DNA of 64,000 nt from Ferrimonas pelagia (GCF_039543565.1 NZ_BAABJZ010000103.1:1-64000); one strand, 5' to 3'. Counted from the first letter of the stretch, positions 8,339-17,194 are shown. The notes: generated by a model from the letters alone, not told the origin. Translations and numbers: made by a program.

Positions 8339-8359
8339 GATTCTCTCTCAGATCAACAA

Positions 8360-8380
8360 ACGGGGACCTATGGCCCCCGT
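8360..8380 (-). terminator. Intercistronic hairpin between gapdh and arsJ
   Basis: ACGGGG (8360-8365) pairs with CCCCGT (8375-8380). On the minus strand TTTGTTG follows. It may partly terminate or stabilise the upstream message. The T tract is weak. Confidence 0.35.
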
Positions 8381-8391
8381 AAGATGTTAGC

Positions 8392-9402
8392 TTACAGCCC
8401 TTGGTCGACCACGTATTTGGCCAGCTCGACGGTACGATTCACATAGCCCCACTCGTTGTCGTACCACAGGTACATCTTCAGCTGCGTATCGTTCACCACC
8501 ATAGTCGACAAGGCATCGACGATGGAGCTGCGCGGATCGGTGCGATAGTCGATGGACACCAGTGGGCGCTCCTCATAGCCCAGCACGCCTTTCAGCTCGC
8601 CTTCGGCCGCTTCCTTCATCAGCGCGTTAACCTCCTCAATGGTGGTCGGACGCTCCAACTCAAACACACAGTCGGTCAACGACGCGTTGCACAGCGGCAC
8701 CCGCACGGCATGACCATTGAGACGCCCTTTCAGCTCAGGGAAGATATGGGTGATCGCCGTGGCCGAACCTGTGGTGGTCGGGATCAAGCTTTCGCCACAA
8801 GCGCGAGAGCGGCGCAGATCCTTGTGGGGCGCATCGAGAATGGTCTGGGTGTTGGTGATGCTGTGGATGGTGGTCATCGAGCCGTGCTTAATGCCCAGCT
8901 TCTGCTGGATCACCTTCACCGCCGGTGCCAAACAGTTGGTGGTGCAGGACGCAGCGGTAACGATGTCGTGCTCATCCTTGTTGTACCAAGTGTGGTTAAC
9001 GCCGTAGACCGCATCCAACACGCCTTCCTGTTTCACCGGCGCGGTGACGATCACCTTCTTCACGCCCTGATCCAGATAGGCCTGCAGCTTCTCTTTCTTC
9101 TTAAACTTGCCGGACGCTTCAATCACCATCTGACAGCCGGACCAATCGGTGTCTTCCAGCGCCTTGTTGCTGGTGACCAGGATGCGTTGTTCGCCAATCA
9201 CAATGTGGTCGCCATCGACCGCAACCGCGTGATGCCAGCGGCCGTGCACAGAGTCAAATTCCAGCAAGTGGGCCAACGTCGCGGCATCACCGGCCGGATC
9301 GTTGATCAGCACAAAATCAAACTCATTCTTGTCCCAGGCGGCGCGCAGCGCCAACCGGCCCATACGGCCAAAACCATTAATGCCAACAGTTACTTTCATC
9401 AT
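8392..9402 (-). CDS. ArsJ-associated glyceraldehyde-3-phosphate dehydrogenase
   Basis: A 336-residue type I GAPDH. It has the NAD-binding start (VGINGFGRMGR), the active-site segment ASCTTNC with Cys153 as nucleophile, and the C-terminal YDNEWGY motif. Position between acr3 and arsJ marks it as the arsenic-specific paralogue rather than the glycolytic enzyme. With arsenate it would form 1-arseno-3-phosphoglycerate from glyceraldehyde 3-phosphate and NAD, for export by ArsJ. The first two codons are both ATG and either could start. The gene is 41 bases downstream of acr3. Confidence 0.9.
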   Translation of the reverse strand: MMKVTVGINGFGRMGRLALRAAWDKNEFDFVLINDPAGDAATLAHLLEFDSVHGRWHHAVAVDGDHIVIGEQRILVTSNKALEDTDWSGCQMVIEASGKFKKKEKLQAYLDQGVKKVIVTAPVKQEGVLDAVYGVNHTWYNKDEHDIVTAASCTTNCLAPAVKVIQQKLGIKHGSMTTIHSITNTQTILDAPHKDLRRSRACGESLIPTTTGSATAITHIFPELKGRLNGHAVRVPLCNASLTDCVFELERPTTIEEVNALMKEAAEGELKGVLGYEERPLVSIDYRTDPRSSIVDALSTMVVNDTQLKMYLWYDNEWGYVNRTVELAKYVVDQGL

Positions 9403-9443
9403 CGATCTCTCGTACGTGTCGTATTAAGTTAAATATCGAAGCA

Positions 9444-10472
9444 CTAGGCGGCTTCGCGTTGGGAAAACCAGTGCTGGGTTCGATTGGCAAACGCCACCAG
9501 CGAAAGCATAACCGGTACCTCCACCAGAACGCCCACCACTGTCGCCAGTGCCGCTCCGGAATGCAGGCCAAACAGCGCAATGGCCACTGCCACTGCCAAT
9601 TCAAAGAAGTTCGAGGTGCCGATCATCGCCGCCGGTGCGGCAACGTTGTAGGGCAACTTCACCACCTTGGCTAAACCATAGGTCAAGGCGAAGATCCCAT
9701 AGGTCTGGAGCAGCAGTGGGACGGCGATCAGCAAGATCAAGCCCGGCCGGGCCAACAGGGTTGGGGCCTGGATCGCAAACAGGATCAGAACCGTGGCGAT
9801 CAGCCCCAGCATCGACGCGGGCTTTAACCGACGCAGCACGCCATTCAGCGCGGCCTGTCCCCGACGCAACAACCACAATCGCAGCAGCACCCCGGCGACC
9901 AGCGGCAGCACCACATACAACACCGTGGCCAACAACAGGGTCTGCCAAGGCACAAACACCTCGGTGACCCCCAACAGCAAGGCGGCGAGGGGCGCAAAAG
10001 CAAACACCATGATCAGATCGTTTACCGACACCTGGACCAAGGTGTACGCGGGGTTGCCGCGGGTCAGTTGGCTCCAGACAAACACCATGGCGGTGCACGG
10101 AGCGACGCCCAGCAAGATCATGCCCGCGATGATCTCCGACGCACTTTGCGGATCGACCCAATCGGCAAATACAACGCGGAAGAACAACCAGCCGATGGCA
10201 GCCATGGAGAAGGGCTTGATCAACCAGTTCACGGCCAAGGTCAGCAGCAAGCCCTTCGGCTGTCGGCCCACCTGTTTGACCGATTGGAAGTCGATCTGCG
10301 CCATCATCGGCAAGATCATCACCCAGATCAGCACCGCGATCACGCCGTTGATCCCCGCCACTTCCCAGCCCGCGAGAACGGCAAAGGCGTCCGGCGCCAG
10401 TGAGCCCAATCCCACGCCCGCCAGAATGGCTAGGCCGACCCAGAGACTTAACCAACGCTCAAATTGGCCCAT
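9444..10472 (-). CDS. acr3: Acr3-family arsenite efflux transporter
   Basis: A 342-residue membrane protein with about ten helices. The segment GVAPCTAMVFVWS carries the conserved cysteine of Acr3 (Cys126), and the late helix GTSNFFELAVAVAI carries the conserved glutamate. Acr3 exports arsenite across the inner membrane using the proton gradient. It follows arsR by only 10 bases with GGAGG before the ATG, so it is cotranscribed. It is unrelated to the ArsB antiporter family, although annotation pipelines sometimes use that name. Confidence 0.92.
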   Translation of the reverse strand: MGQFERWLSLWVGLAILAGVGLGSLAPDAFAVLAGWEVAGINGVIAVLIWVMILPMMAQIDFQSVKQVGRQPKGLLLTLAVNWLIKPFSMAAIGWLFFRVVFADWVDPQSASEIIAGMILLGVAPCTAMVFVWSQLTRGNPAYTLVQVSVNDLIMVFAFAPLAALLLGVTEVFVPWQTLLLATVLYVVLPLVAGVLLRLWLLRRGQAALNGVLRRLKPASMLGLIATVLILFAIQAPTLLARPGLILLIAVPLLLQTYGIFALTYGLAKVVKLPYNVAAPAAMIGTSNFFELAVAVAIALFGLHSGAALATVVGVLVEVPVMLSLVAFANRTQHWFSQREAA

Positions 10473-10482
10473 GCCAGCCTCC

Positions 10483-10827
10483 TTAGTTGCAGCAACGCTG
10501 CTGACGCACTGGGCGATCGCCCATACTGCTAAGGCGCTGGGCGATCGCCGTCGTAAAGTCAGCGTGCTCCTGCGCTATCCCGTCCAATGCCACCACAAAC
10601 CAGGCTGGCAACACCGCCAGCGAGTAGTACACCCATTGGCCGGCGCGACGATCCTGCAAGATCCCATCCTGACGCAACCGCGCCAGATGGCGGGAGATCT
10701 TGGGCTGACTCTCCGCTAATGCACAGGTCAACTCACACACGCAGCACTCCTGCTCAGCGCGGATCAGCAGCAAGATCTTCAATCGGGTCTCGTCCGCTAG
10801 GCTTTTGGTCAAGATCACTGGGCTCAT
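10483..10827 (-). CDS. arsR: ArsR-type arsenic-responsive repressor
   Basis: A 114-residue ArsR/SmtB winged-helix repressor. The arsenite site is visible as ECCVCELTC (Cys28, 29, 31 and 35) at the start of the DNA-recognition region, similar to the Cys cluster of E. coli ArsR. A further Cys pair sits at the C-terminus (RCC). The helix ESQPKISRHLARL contacts DNA. It is the first gene of the operon, and a repeat overlaps its promoter. Binding of arsenite is expected to release DNA and switch the operon on. Confidence 0.92.
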   Translation of the reverse strand: MSPVILTKSLADETRLKILLLIRAEQECCVCELTCALAESQPKISRHLARLRQDGILQDRRAGQWVYYSLAVLPAWFVVALDGIAQEHADFTTAIAQRLSSMGDRPVRQQRCCN

Positions 10828-10866
10828 CGCGCTCTCCTCAATGGCTCACACTTCAATATGCGAATA

Positions 10867-10895
10867 ATCATATATGCACATTTTCATATATTCAA
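10867..10895 (-). promoter_or_regulatory. ars promoter with ArsR operator
   Basis: On the minus strand TTGAAT (10890-10895) and TATGAT (10867-10872) are separated by exactly 17 bases. Within the spacer lies an inverted repeat of ATATG and CATAT halves 8 bases apart. A repressor bound here would block RNA polymerase directly. The arsR ATG follows about 40 bases downstream. Confidence 0.7.
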
Positions 10896-10982
10896 TGGCA
10901 GTTTGATGATCTAGGCTATCCGGTCGATACGCGCGCCCCGGTTATCGCGTCATTATTGTTCGACATAGGCTTGCAGTTCGCC

Positions 10983-10999
10983 ATTGTGCGGCGCACAAT
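10983..10999. promoter_or_regulatory. Inverted repeat upstream of phaP
   Basis: A perfect palindrome ATTGTGC-GGC-GCACAAT, 85 bases before phaP and in the shared upstream region with arsR. A TGC/GCA-rich repeat here could be the operator of a PHA-responsive repressor such as PhaR, or of another regulator. No regulator gene for it is in the window. Confidence 0.4.
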
Positions 11000-11083
11000 A
11001 AGCTCATAAAAATCGTCAACCGTTTGTCACTTCCGCCCGCTAAAGTGCGGTCAATACGCTCATGTTTTGTACAGGACGTCATC

Positions 11084-11425
11084 ATGAACACTGAATTATT
11101 CACGCAATGGACCCAGCAACTCACTGCCCTGTCTGCGCCCTATCAAGCCTACCAACAGACCCTGATCAGCAGCACCGAACGCCTATTGAAGCTGCAACAG
11201 GACACGGCCAACTACTACGGCACGCTGGCAGTTGAGCAGTTGCACAATGTCAGTGCGATAAAGCACTGGGACGATCTGGCCACATTCGGCGAACAATCCG
11301 CGGCCGCCGGCAACGCCGTGCTCAATCGGTTTGAAGCGGACTGTGGTCAGTTCACTGAACTGGCGCAAGAATGTCACACTGCCTGGCAGGCCTTAGTCGA
11401 GCAGCACAACCCACTGGCCAAGTAA
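11084..11425 (+). CDS. phaP: Phasin (PHA granule-associated protein)
   Basis: A 113-residue, Gln-rich, helical protein without signal peptide or membrane segment, starting MNTELFTQWTQQL. Its size, composition and place directly before phaC match the PhaP phasin of Aeromonas (116 residues). Phasins coat polyhydroxyalkanoate granules and control their number and size. The ATG at 11084 follows AGGA at suitable spacing. A frame extending upstream to 11024 has no ribosome site. It is the first gene of phaP-phaC-phaJ. Confidence 0.82.
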   Translation: MNTELFTQWTQQLTALSAPYQAYQQTLISSTERLLKLQQDTANYYGTLAVEQLHNVSAIKHWDDLATFGEQSAAAGNAVLNRFEADCGQFTELAQECHTAWQALVEQHNPLAK

Positions 11426-11457
11426 CCCACCATTTCAGCGGGAGGAAGGGAATCATT

Positions 11458-13233
11458 ATGAGTACAGGATCCTATCAACAGCTGCTGGACAGCTTGATAC
11501 ACTGCAATGAGCAGCTAATGGAGCTGGCCAAAAAACAGGGCCAACAAACCAGTCAGGCGCTGATGCAAAACAGCGTCGAAGATCTCAGCAAAGCCGTCAA
11601 CGAGGGTTTGAAAAATCCCACCGGCCTGATCGAGCATCAGGTAAATTGGTGGCAATCCCAGCTGCAGCTGTTTCAGAACACCATGCTCAAACAAGCCGGG
11701 CAACAAGTGGCCCCGGTGATCGAGCCCGCCCGAGGCGATCGCCGCTTCCGCGATCCCCAGTGGCAGGAAAATCCCTGGTACGACTACATCAAGCAGTCCT
11801 ACCTGCTGACGGCCCAGAACCTGCTGGAGAGCATCGATCAGCTCGAAGAGCTGGACGACGACAGCAAAGAGCGGCTGCGGTTCTTTACCCGCCAAGCCGT
11901 CAACGCCCTGGCACCCAGCAACTTCATCGGCTCCAACCCTGAGCTGTTGCAACTGACGCTGGAGAGTGGCGGCGATAACCTGGTGCGCGGCATGAAGCAG
12001 TTGTTTGCCGATCTGCAGCGCAGCGCCGGCACGCTCAATGTCAGCATGACCGACGAAAGCGTATTCCAACTGGGCAAGGATCTGGCCTCAACCCCTGGCA
12101 AGGTGGTGCACACCGCGCCGCTGTTCCAACTGCTGCAATACAGCCCCAGCACCGAGAACGTGCAGAAGCGCCCGATCATGATCGTGCCGCCGTTCGTCAA
12201 CAAGTACTACATCATGGATCTGCGGCCGGAAAACTCCCTGGTCAAATACTTGGTGGATCAGGGCCACACCGTATTTATGGTGTCTTGGGTCAATCCGGAT
12301 CTGAGCCACGCCGAGATCGACTTTGAGGACTATGTGGTGGACGGCGTGGTGGCCGCGCTAGACGCGATCGAGGTGGCGACCGGCGAAAAAGAGGTCAACG
12401 CCATTGGTTACTGCATCGGTGGCACCGTGCTGACCACGACCCTGGCCTACATGGCGGCGCGTCGGATGAAACAGCGGATCAAGACCGCAACCCTGTTTAC
12501 CACCATCCTCGACTTTAGCCAGCCAGGCGAGCTGGGCGTCTTTATCAATGACGGTGTGGTCTCCGCCATGGAGCAACAAAACAGCGAAAATGGCGTGATG
12601 GATGGCCGCCAACTGGCCGTGGCCTTCTCCTTGTTACGGGAGAACAACCTGTATTGGAACTACTACGTCGATGGCTACCTCAAGGGGAAAACCCCGGTGG
12701 CGTTCGATCTGCTGCACTGGAACTGCGATAACACCAACGTCGCAGGCAAAACCCACTCCACCATGTTGCGCCGCTTCTACCTCGACAATGAACTGATCGA
12801 GCCCGGCAGCTTCACCGTGCGCGGCACCAAGATCGATCTGGGCAAGATCAGCATCCCGACCTACTTTGTCTCCACCGTCGAGGATCACATCGCGCTGTGG
12901 CAAGGCAACTACCAAGGCATGCTCAAACTGGGCGGCGACAAGACCTTTGTGCTGGGCGAATCCGGTCATATCGCCGGGATCATCAACCCACCCGGCGGCA
13001 AATACGGCCACTATATCGGCCCCAGTGCCGACTGCAGCCCGGAAGAATGGCTGGAGCAGGCAGAGCACAACGAAGGCTCGTGGTGGCCGACCTGGCAAAG
13101 CTGGTTAGTGGAGCAGAACAAAGCCAAACCGGTCGCGGCACGCCAACCGGCCCCAGAGCTGGCGGACGCCCCCGGCGATTACGTCCAGAAACGCTTAAAC
13201 AGCACCGTAGCCAAAGGCGAGGAGGTGGCATGA
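11458..13233 (+). CDS. phaC: Class I polyhydroxyalkanoate synthase
   Basis: A 591-residue PHA synthase. The lipase-like box GYCIGG contains the catalytic cysteine (Cys319). The Asp lies in VEDHIALW and the His in SGHIAGIINPPG, completing the triad of an alpha/beta hydrolase fold. It joins (R)-3-hydroxyacyl-CoA units into polyester at the granule surface. The start at ATG 11458 follows GGAGGAAGGG; a longer frame from 11371 runs back into phaP and is unlikely. The stop overlaps the start of phaJ. The size and catalytic position match the Aeromonas caviae enzyme, which accepts C4 and C6 monomers; substrate range here is inferred. Confidence 0.95.
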   Translation: MSTGSYQQLLDSLIHCNEQLMELAKKQGQQTSQALMQNSVEDLSKAVNEGLKNPTGLIEHQVNWWQSQLQLFQNTMLKQAGQQVAPVIEPARGDRRFRDPQWQENPWYDYIKQSYLLTAQNLLESIDQLEELDDDSKERLRFFTRQAVNALAPSNFIGSNPELLQLTLESGGDNLVRGMKQLFADLQRSAGTLNVSMTDESVFQLGKDLASTPGKVVHTAPLFQLLQYSPSTENVQKRPIMIVPPFVNKYYIMDLRPENSLVKYLVDQGHTVFMVSWVNPDLSHAEIDFEDYVVDGVVAALDAIEVATGEKEVNAIGYCIGGTVLTTTLAYMAARRMKQRIKTATLFTTILDFSQPGELGVFINDGVVSAMEQQNSENGVMDGRQLAVAFSLLRENNLYWNYYVDGYLKGKTPVAFDLLHWNCDNTNVAGKTHSTMLRRFYLDNELIEPGSFTVRGTKIDLGKISIPTYFVSTVEDHIALWQGNYQGMLKLGGDKTFVLGESGHIAGIINPPGGKYGHYIGPSADCSPEEWLEQAEHNEGSWWPTWQSWLVEQNKAKPVAARQPAPELADAPGDYVQKRLNSTVAKGEEVA

Positions 13234-13622
13234 GTCTTATCGAAGGTCAAAGTGCGGAGATCAGTAAGATCTTTGGGCCCGCCGAGGTGGCCGCATTCGC
13301 CGAGCTGTCGGAGGATCGCAACCCCATCCATCTGGATCCCGAGTTTGCGGCCGAAACGCCGTTTAAAAAGCCCATCGTTCACGGCATATTGCTCTCCAGC
13401 CTGCTGTCCGGCTTGCTGGGTCAGAAGTTACCCGGAGATGGCACCATCTACCTGGGGCAAACCTTGAAGTTTGTCCGGCCGATCTTCGTCGGCGACGAGG
13501 TCACAGCGCGGGTCACCGTCGCCGAGGTACGCAGTGACAAGCCGATCGTGACGCTGCGCACCGAAGTGCTCAATCACAAAGGCGAGCCCTGCGTGCAAGG
13601 CGAAGCCGTCGTGAAGATCTGA
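13230..13622 (+). CDS. phaJ: (R)-specific enoyl-CoA hydratase
   Basis: A 130-residue MaoC-type hot-dog protein. The hydratase motif SEDRNPIHLD supplies the catalytic pair Asp29 and His34, followed by PIVHG. It converts trans-2-enoyl-CoA from fatty acid oxidation into (R)-3-hydroxyacyl-CoA, the monomer for PhaC. It matches A. caviae PhaJ (134 residues) along its length. The ATG overlaps the phaC stop (ATGA) and GGAGG lies upstream, so the two are translationally coupled. Confidence 0.93.
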   Translation: MSLIEGQSAEISKIFGPAEVAAFAELSEDRNPIHLDPEFAAETPFKKPIVHGILLSSLLSGLLGQKLPGDGTIYLGQTLKFVRPIFVGDEVTARVTVAEVRSDKPIVTLRTEVLNHKGEPCVQGEAVVKI

Positions 13623-13631
13623 TCCTACCCC

Positions 13632-13694
13632 GGCATGCTCTGATGCATGCCAACCCAACCGCTCAAAAGCCAAGTGCGCCTCGTGCGCCTTGGC
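13632..13694. repeat. Two hairpins after phaJ
   Basis: GGCATGC (13632-13638) pairs with GCATGCC (13645-13651), and GCCAAG (13669-13674) pairs with CTTGGC (13689-13694) around a GC-rich loop. Neither is followed by a T tract, so they may protect the 3' end or slow polymerase rather than be a classic terminator. Confidence 0.4.
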
Positions 13695-13774
13695 AAGCCG
13701 TGTCCGACGGTTCAGCCCCAAAACGCCCGACCTGTGCTAACGTTTAATCAACCTCGATAAACAAAGGATTGGTT

Positions 13775-14794
13775 ATGAGGTCGATCATTTGTGTACTTCT
13801 CTATCTTTTCAGCTCTGCCGTCCAGGCGGAGACGGTTCGGCTCTATAACTGGGCCGACTATCTCGCCCCCTCGGTCATCGAGGCTTTCGAGCAAGAAACC
13901 GGTCACCGGGTTGAACAGACCTTCTTCGACGACGAAGAGGTGCGCGATCAAATGCTCTATAGTGGCAAACTGAGTTATTTTGACTTAGTGATGATCGACA
14001 ACGTCGGAGCGCAGCAAATGGTCCAGGAGGGCTTATTACAACCTTTGACCCTGCCACCATCACTGCAACAACACCTCGCTCCCGCCCGTATTAAGGCCTG
14101 TGGCAATCACACGATCCCCTATGCCTGGGGCACGGTTGGCGTGGCCTATCGTGCCCAGCAAGGCAAGCCCAAAACCTGGCGGGAATTTTTTGATCCCTCC
14201 TCCCCCCATATCCAGCGCGTCATGCACCTGTCTCCGGATGAAACACTCGGCGTCGCCCTGCTGGCGCTCGGCGCTCCGGCCTACAGTGACGATCCCGAGG
14301 CAATTGACCAAGCCGCTGGACTGATCCGCTCTCAACCTGCCCAAACCGGATTTGCCCTCACCCTTGCGGAAGAGCAGGGCGCGCAATTTGACGCCCACTG
14401 GGCCTTGGTGTTCAGTAGCGATCTTGGCCCCTTGAGGGAGAGTACCGGTCAACAGGATTGGCAATACACCATCCCAGATGAAGGCAGCCTGATCTGGATC
14501 GATTGCCTCGCCGCGCCCGCAGGCCACCCCATCCGTCCGGCGACCCAAGCCTTTATCGAGTTTATCAATCGACCCACCATCGCTGCACAAAACGCCGAGC
14601 TGATGGCCTTTGCAACCAGTAACTTGGCAGCACTCCAGCACGCCACCCAACGCTATATCGAGAACACCACGCTGTTTACCCCACCCGAGCTGCTCGAGAG
14701 GAGCCACGATTTTGAAGCCATCAGTGATGAGATGCTGGAGTACCGCAACCAGTGGATATTTAATCTCACCCAGACGATGGCCACCGCCCAATGA
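13775..14794 (+). CDS. PotD/PotF-like periplasmic polyamine-binding protein (NspS-like)
   Basis: A 339-residue periplasmic binding protein. A signal peptide covers residues 1-18 (ending in VQA). The mature part begins ETVRLYNWADYLAPS, the hallmark of spermidine/putrescine-binding proteins, and includes IPYAWGTVGVAY. No polyamine transporter genes are nearby. Instead its last four bases overlap the start of a GGDEF/EAL membrane protein. This is the arrangement of nspS-mbaA in Vibrio cholerae, where NspS senses norspermidine and signals through MbaA. AAAGGA precedes the ATG at 13775. The ligand here is inferred, not shown. Confidence 0.8.
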   Translation: MRSIICVLLYLFSSAVQAETVRLYNWADYLAPSVIEAFEQETGHRVEQTFFDDEEVRDQMLYSGKLSYFDLVMIDNVGAQQMVQEGLLQPLTLPPSLQQHLAPARIKACGNHTIPYAWGTVGVAYRAQQGKPKTWREFFDPSSPHIQRVMHLSPDETLGVALLALGAPAYSDDPEAIDQAAGLIRSQPAQTGFALTLAEEQGAQFDAHWALVFSSDLGPLRESTGQQDWQYTIPDEGSLIWIDCLAAPAGHPIRPATQAFIEFINRPTIAAQNAELMAFATSNLAALQHATQRYIENTTLFTPPELLERSHDFEAISDEMLEYRNQWIFNLTQTMATAQ

Positions 14795-17124
14795 CACTCA
14801 AACACCGACTCTACCTACTGTGGGCCCCGGCAATGTTCATTGTGTTTGCGGTCTCGTTGAGTTTGGGCTTGAGGCAGATCCAGCAAGAGCGCCAGATGCA
14901 GCAACGCTCGCTTTATCTCGCCCAACTGTCGTTCGCCCAGCAACACCTGAACGACACGGTAGAGCGTGCGCATCGCGCCCTGCGCAACACACTGGAGAGC
15001 GCGGCTTTCATTCAGTTTGCCAATAGCATGGATCGCACCGCAAACCGCAAATCGCTGCTCAGGCAGCAGTTCCTCCGCACCTTTCAGCGACAATGGGATC
15101 CGGCACTGCCGCTGCGATCACTCCAGATCCTCGATGGCGCTCAGCACCCGCTCATCCAGATCCAAGCCGAGCCGAATGGCAGCTTGAGCTTACCCTTCAA
15201 TGCCAGCCCGGAGCCGATGGCCAATATCGATGGTCGCGCCCATCGCAGACTGAATGCCGAGCCTCTGATCAAGTTCGACAGCCAATCCGACTCGCTCTTG
15301 CTGCAACTTTCATTGGCGTTCCATCCGGCCCTCGATAGCGGCGACAGCAACATTCTCAAGAGCCATTTCTCTCTGCTCCAAGCGGAGATAGCCTTGCCCC
15401 TGTCGACACTGGAGCAGATGCTGCCAACCCCGCAGCAGCGAATCATAATGACCCTGCCTGAGTTGACCCCGTTACCTATGCCCGCAGGCACGGTCGATGT
15501 CCATTATGACGCCGCGCAGTTACAACTGGTCATGGAAGGCTCGGGGTATCTGCTTCAGTTCGATGCCAAGGCCATGCATACGATCGATCCCTGGCTCCTC
15601 AGTTGGGCTCCCTGGGCACTCATTACCATCCTGCTGTCGATCATCGTTATGGCATGGCTGACCCAGCGCTGGCTGGTGGCGCCCATCATTCAACTCACCC
15701 ATCGTGTCGAGCACGCAGATAAGTCGCCGCAGGCCCTGCAGGCCTTCAGCAGCAACGATGAGATCGGCACCCTGAATCAGGCCTACCTGACGCTGCTCGA
15801 AAAACAACACGAACTTACAATGCACGACCCCATCACCGGTTTGTTGAACCGCTTTGGCTTTCAGCAACAGTTGTTCACGAACAGCCAACGCTCTTTGGAT
15901 TCGGGTGTGCCATACCTGCTCATGCAGATCGTTCTGGGAAAATTCAGCTTTCAAAACGATGCTCACGGCAGCGCCCTGGCCGACGCACTGCTGGGCGACA
16001 TTGGTAAGCAGCTCACCCGCCTGTGTGAACACCATCAGGTGGCGGAGCCTGGGTTGGCGCGAACAGGTGGAACCGAGTTTGGTTTGGTCTTGTCTGGGGC
16101 CCAATGTCAGCAGCTCGCCGAGCCCCTCTGCCGCGAGATCATCGCCTTGTTTGAGTCCGGCTATCGCTTCAAACAGCGTCAATATAACTTGCTCTGCGCC
16201 ATCGGCATGGCCGAGTTTCCGACCAACGCCACCACGCCCGCCACCCTCAATCAATGCGCTAATATCGCAACGACCCAAGCGCTGGCGCTCGGCTACAGTC
16301 ATGCTCAGAAGTTCAATAACCAACATGTAAAATCGCGTGAAGAGCACAAGCAGATCGAGTCGGCATTACTGGAAGCGTTGGATTCAGAGCAGTTCGAACT
16401 GTATTACATGCCCTATGTTGAGACGCAGCAGAACGGTATTGCCGGTGTTGAGATCTTATTGCGATCAGAGCACCCCGTACTTAAGCAAGCCGGTCCCGGT
16501 GTCTTTATCCCCATTGCCGAGCAAACCGGATTGGCCCGTAGGATCGACTTTTGGGTACTGGAGCGCGCCATGACTCAAGTCGCAGCGCTGCAGCGGCTGC
16601 ATACATCCCAGCTCGTGATCTCCATCAATGTCTCAGCCAGCGTCATGTTGGAAAACGGCTTTAGTCTCCATTGCAGCGCCCTAATGCAACACCACCAAGT
16701 CGCCCCAGAGCTCATTGAATTGGAGCTCACCGAAACACAATTAGCGCCGGACAGTGACGTTGCGGCGGCGCGTTTACAAGAGCTACGTGCACTTGGACTG
16801 GCGATCGCGCTGGATGATTTTGGCACCGGCTACACCTCGCTTGCCCAGCTCGGCGCATTACCGATCAGCAAACTCAAGGTGGACCAACTCTTTGTCGAGC
16901 GCATGGAACATTCTTCGCTGGATGCGGAGTTGATCCGGATGTTGGTAAGGCTGGGGAAAAACTACGGTTACCGCAGCACGCTGGAAGGGGTTGAAACCGT
17001 CAGCCAAAGCCGGGTAGCCAAACACCTCGGTTTCGATTACGAGCAGGGCTACCTGCATGCCAAACCAATGAACTGGGAGCAGTTGGTGCAGTTCTTCAGC
17101 CACGAACAAAAGGTGGAAGCTTAA
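14791..17124 (+). CDS. Membrane c-di-GMP protein with degenerate GGDEF and EAL domains (MbaA-like)
   Basis: A 777-residue inner-membrane protein. It has one helix at about 8-27, a periplasmic domain to about 265, a second helix at 269-290, a HAMP-like linker, then GGDEF and EAL domains. The GGDEF signature reads GGTEF near residue 426, with Asp replaced by Thr, so cyclase activity is doubtful. The EAL domain keeps most metal and catalytic positions: E-I-L-L-R from Glu554, ELTE, DDFGTGYTSL, the Lys of SKLKVD, LEGVE and QGY. It probably degrades c-di-GMP under control of the periplasmic binding protein encoded by the overlapping upstream gene. Confidence 0.85.
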   Translation: MTLKHRLYLLWAPAMFIVFAVSLSLGLRQIQQERQMQQRSLYLAQLSFAQQHLNDTVERAHRALRNTLESAAFIQFANSMDRTANRKSLLRQQFLRTFQRQWDPALPLRSLQILDGAQHPLIQIQAEPNGSLSLPFNASPEPMANIDGRAHRRLNAEPLIKFDSQSDSLLLQLSLAFHPALDSGDSNILKSHFSLLQAEIALPLSTLEQMLPTPQQRIIMTLPELTPLPMPAGTVDVHYDAAQLQLVMEGSGYLLQFDAKAMHTIDPWLLSWAPWALITILLSIIVMAWLTQRWLVAPIIQLTHRVEHADKSPQALQAFSSNDEIGTLNQAYLTLLEKQHELTMHDPITGLLNRFGFQQQLFTNSQRSLDSGVPYLLMQIVLGKFSFQNDAHGSALADALLGDIGKQLTRLCEHHQVAEPGLARTGGTEFGLVLSGAQCQQLAEPLCREIIALFESGYRFKQRQYNLLCAIGMAEFPTNATTPATLNQCANIATTQALALGYSHAQKFNNQHVKSREEHKQIESALLEALDSEQFELYYMPYVETQQNGIAGVEILLRSEHPVLKQAGPGVFIPIAEQTGLARRIDFWVLERAMTQVAALQRLHTSQLVISINVSASVMLENGFSLHCSALMQHHQVAPELIELELTETQLAPDSDVAAARLQELRALGLAIALDDFGTGYTSLAQLGALPISKLKVDQLFVERMEHSSLDAELIRMLVRLGKNYGYRSTLEGVETVSQSRVAKHLGFDYEQGYLHAKPMNWEQLVQFFSHEQKVEA

Positions 17125-17194
17125 CCCCACCGATCTTGTTCAACTGCGAGACGGTGCGGTAACCCGCACGCCCGAGACTGAAGCCCCCTTGCCG

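Noticed and set aside
8401..9432. A 343-codon plus-strand frame opposite the GAPDH gene
   Set aside because: It is the antisense shadow of a gene with intact catalytic motifs; such long shadows are common at this GC content.
9444..10472. Naming the arsenite exporter arsB
   Set aside because: The conserved Cys126 context and helix pattern are those of Acr3, a different family from ArsB.
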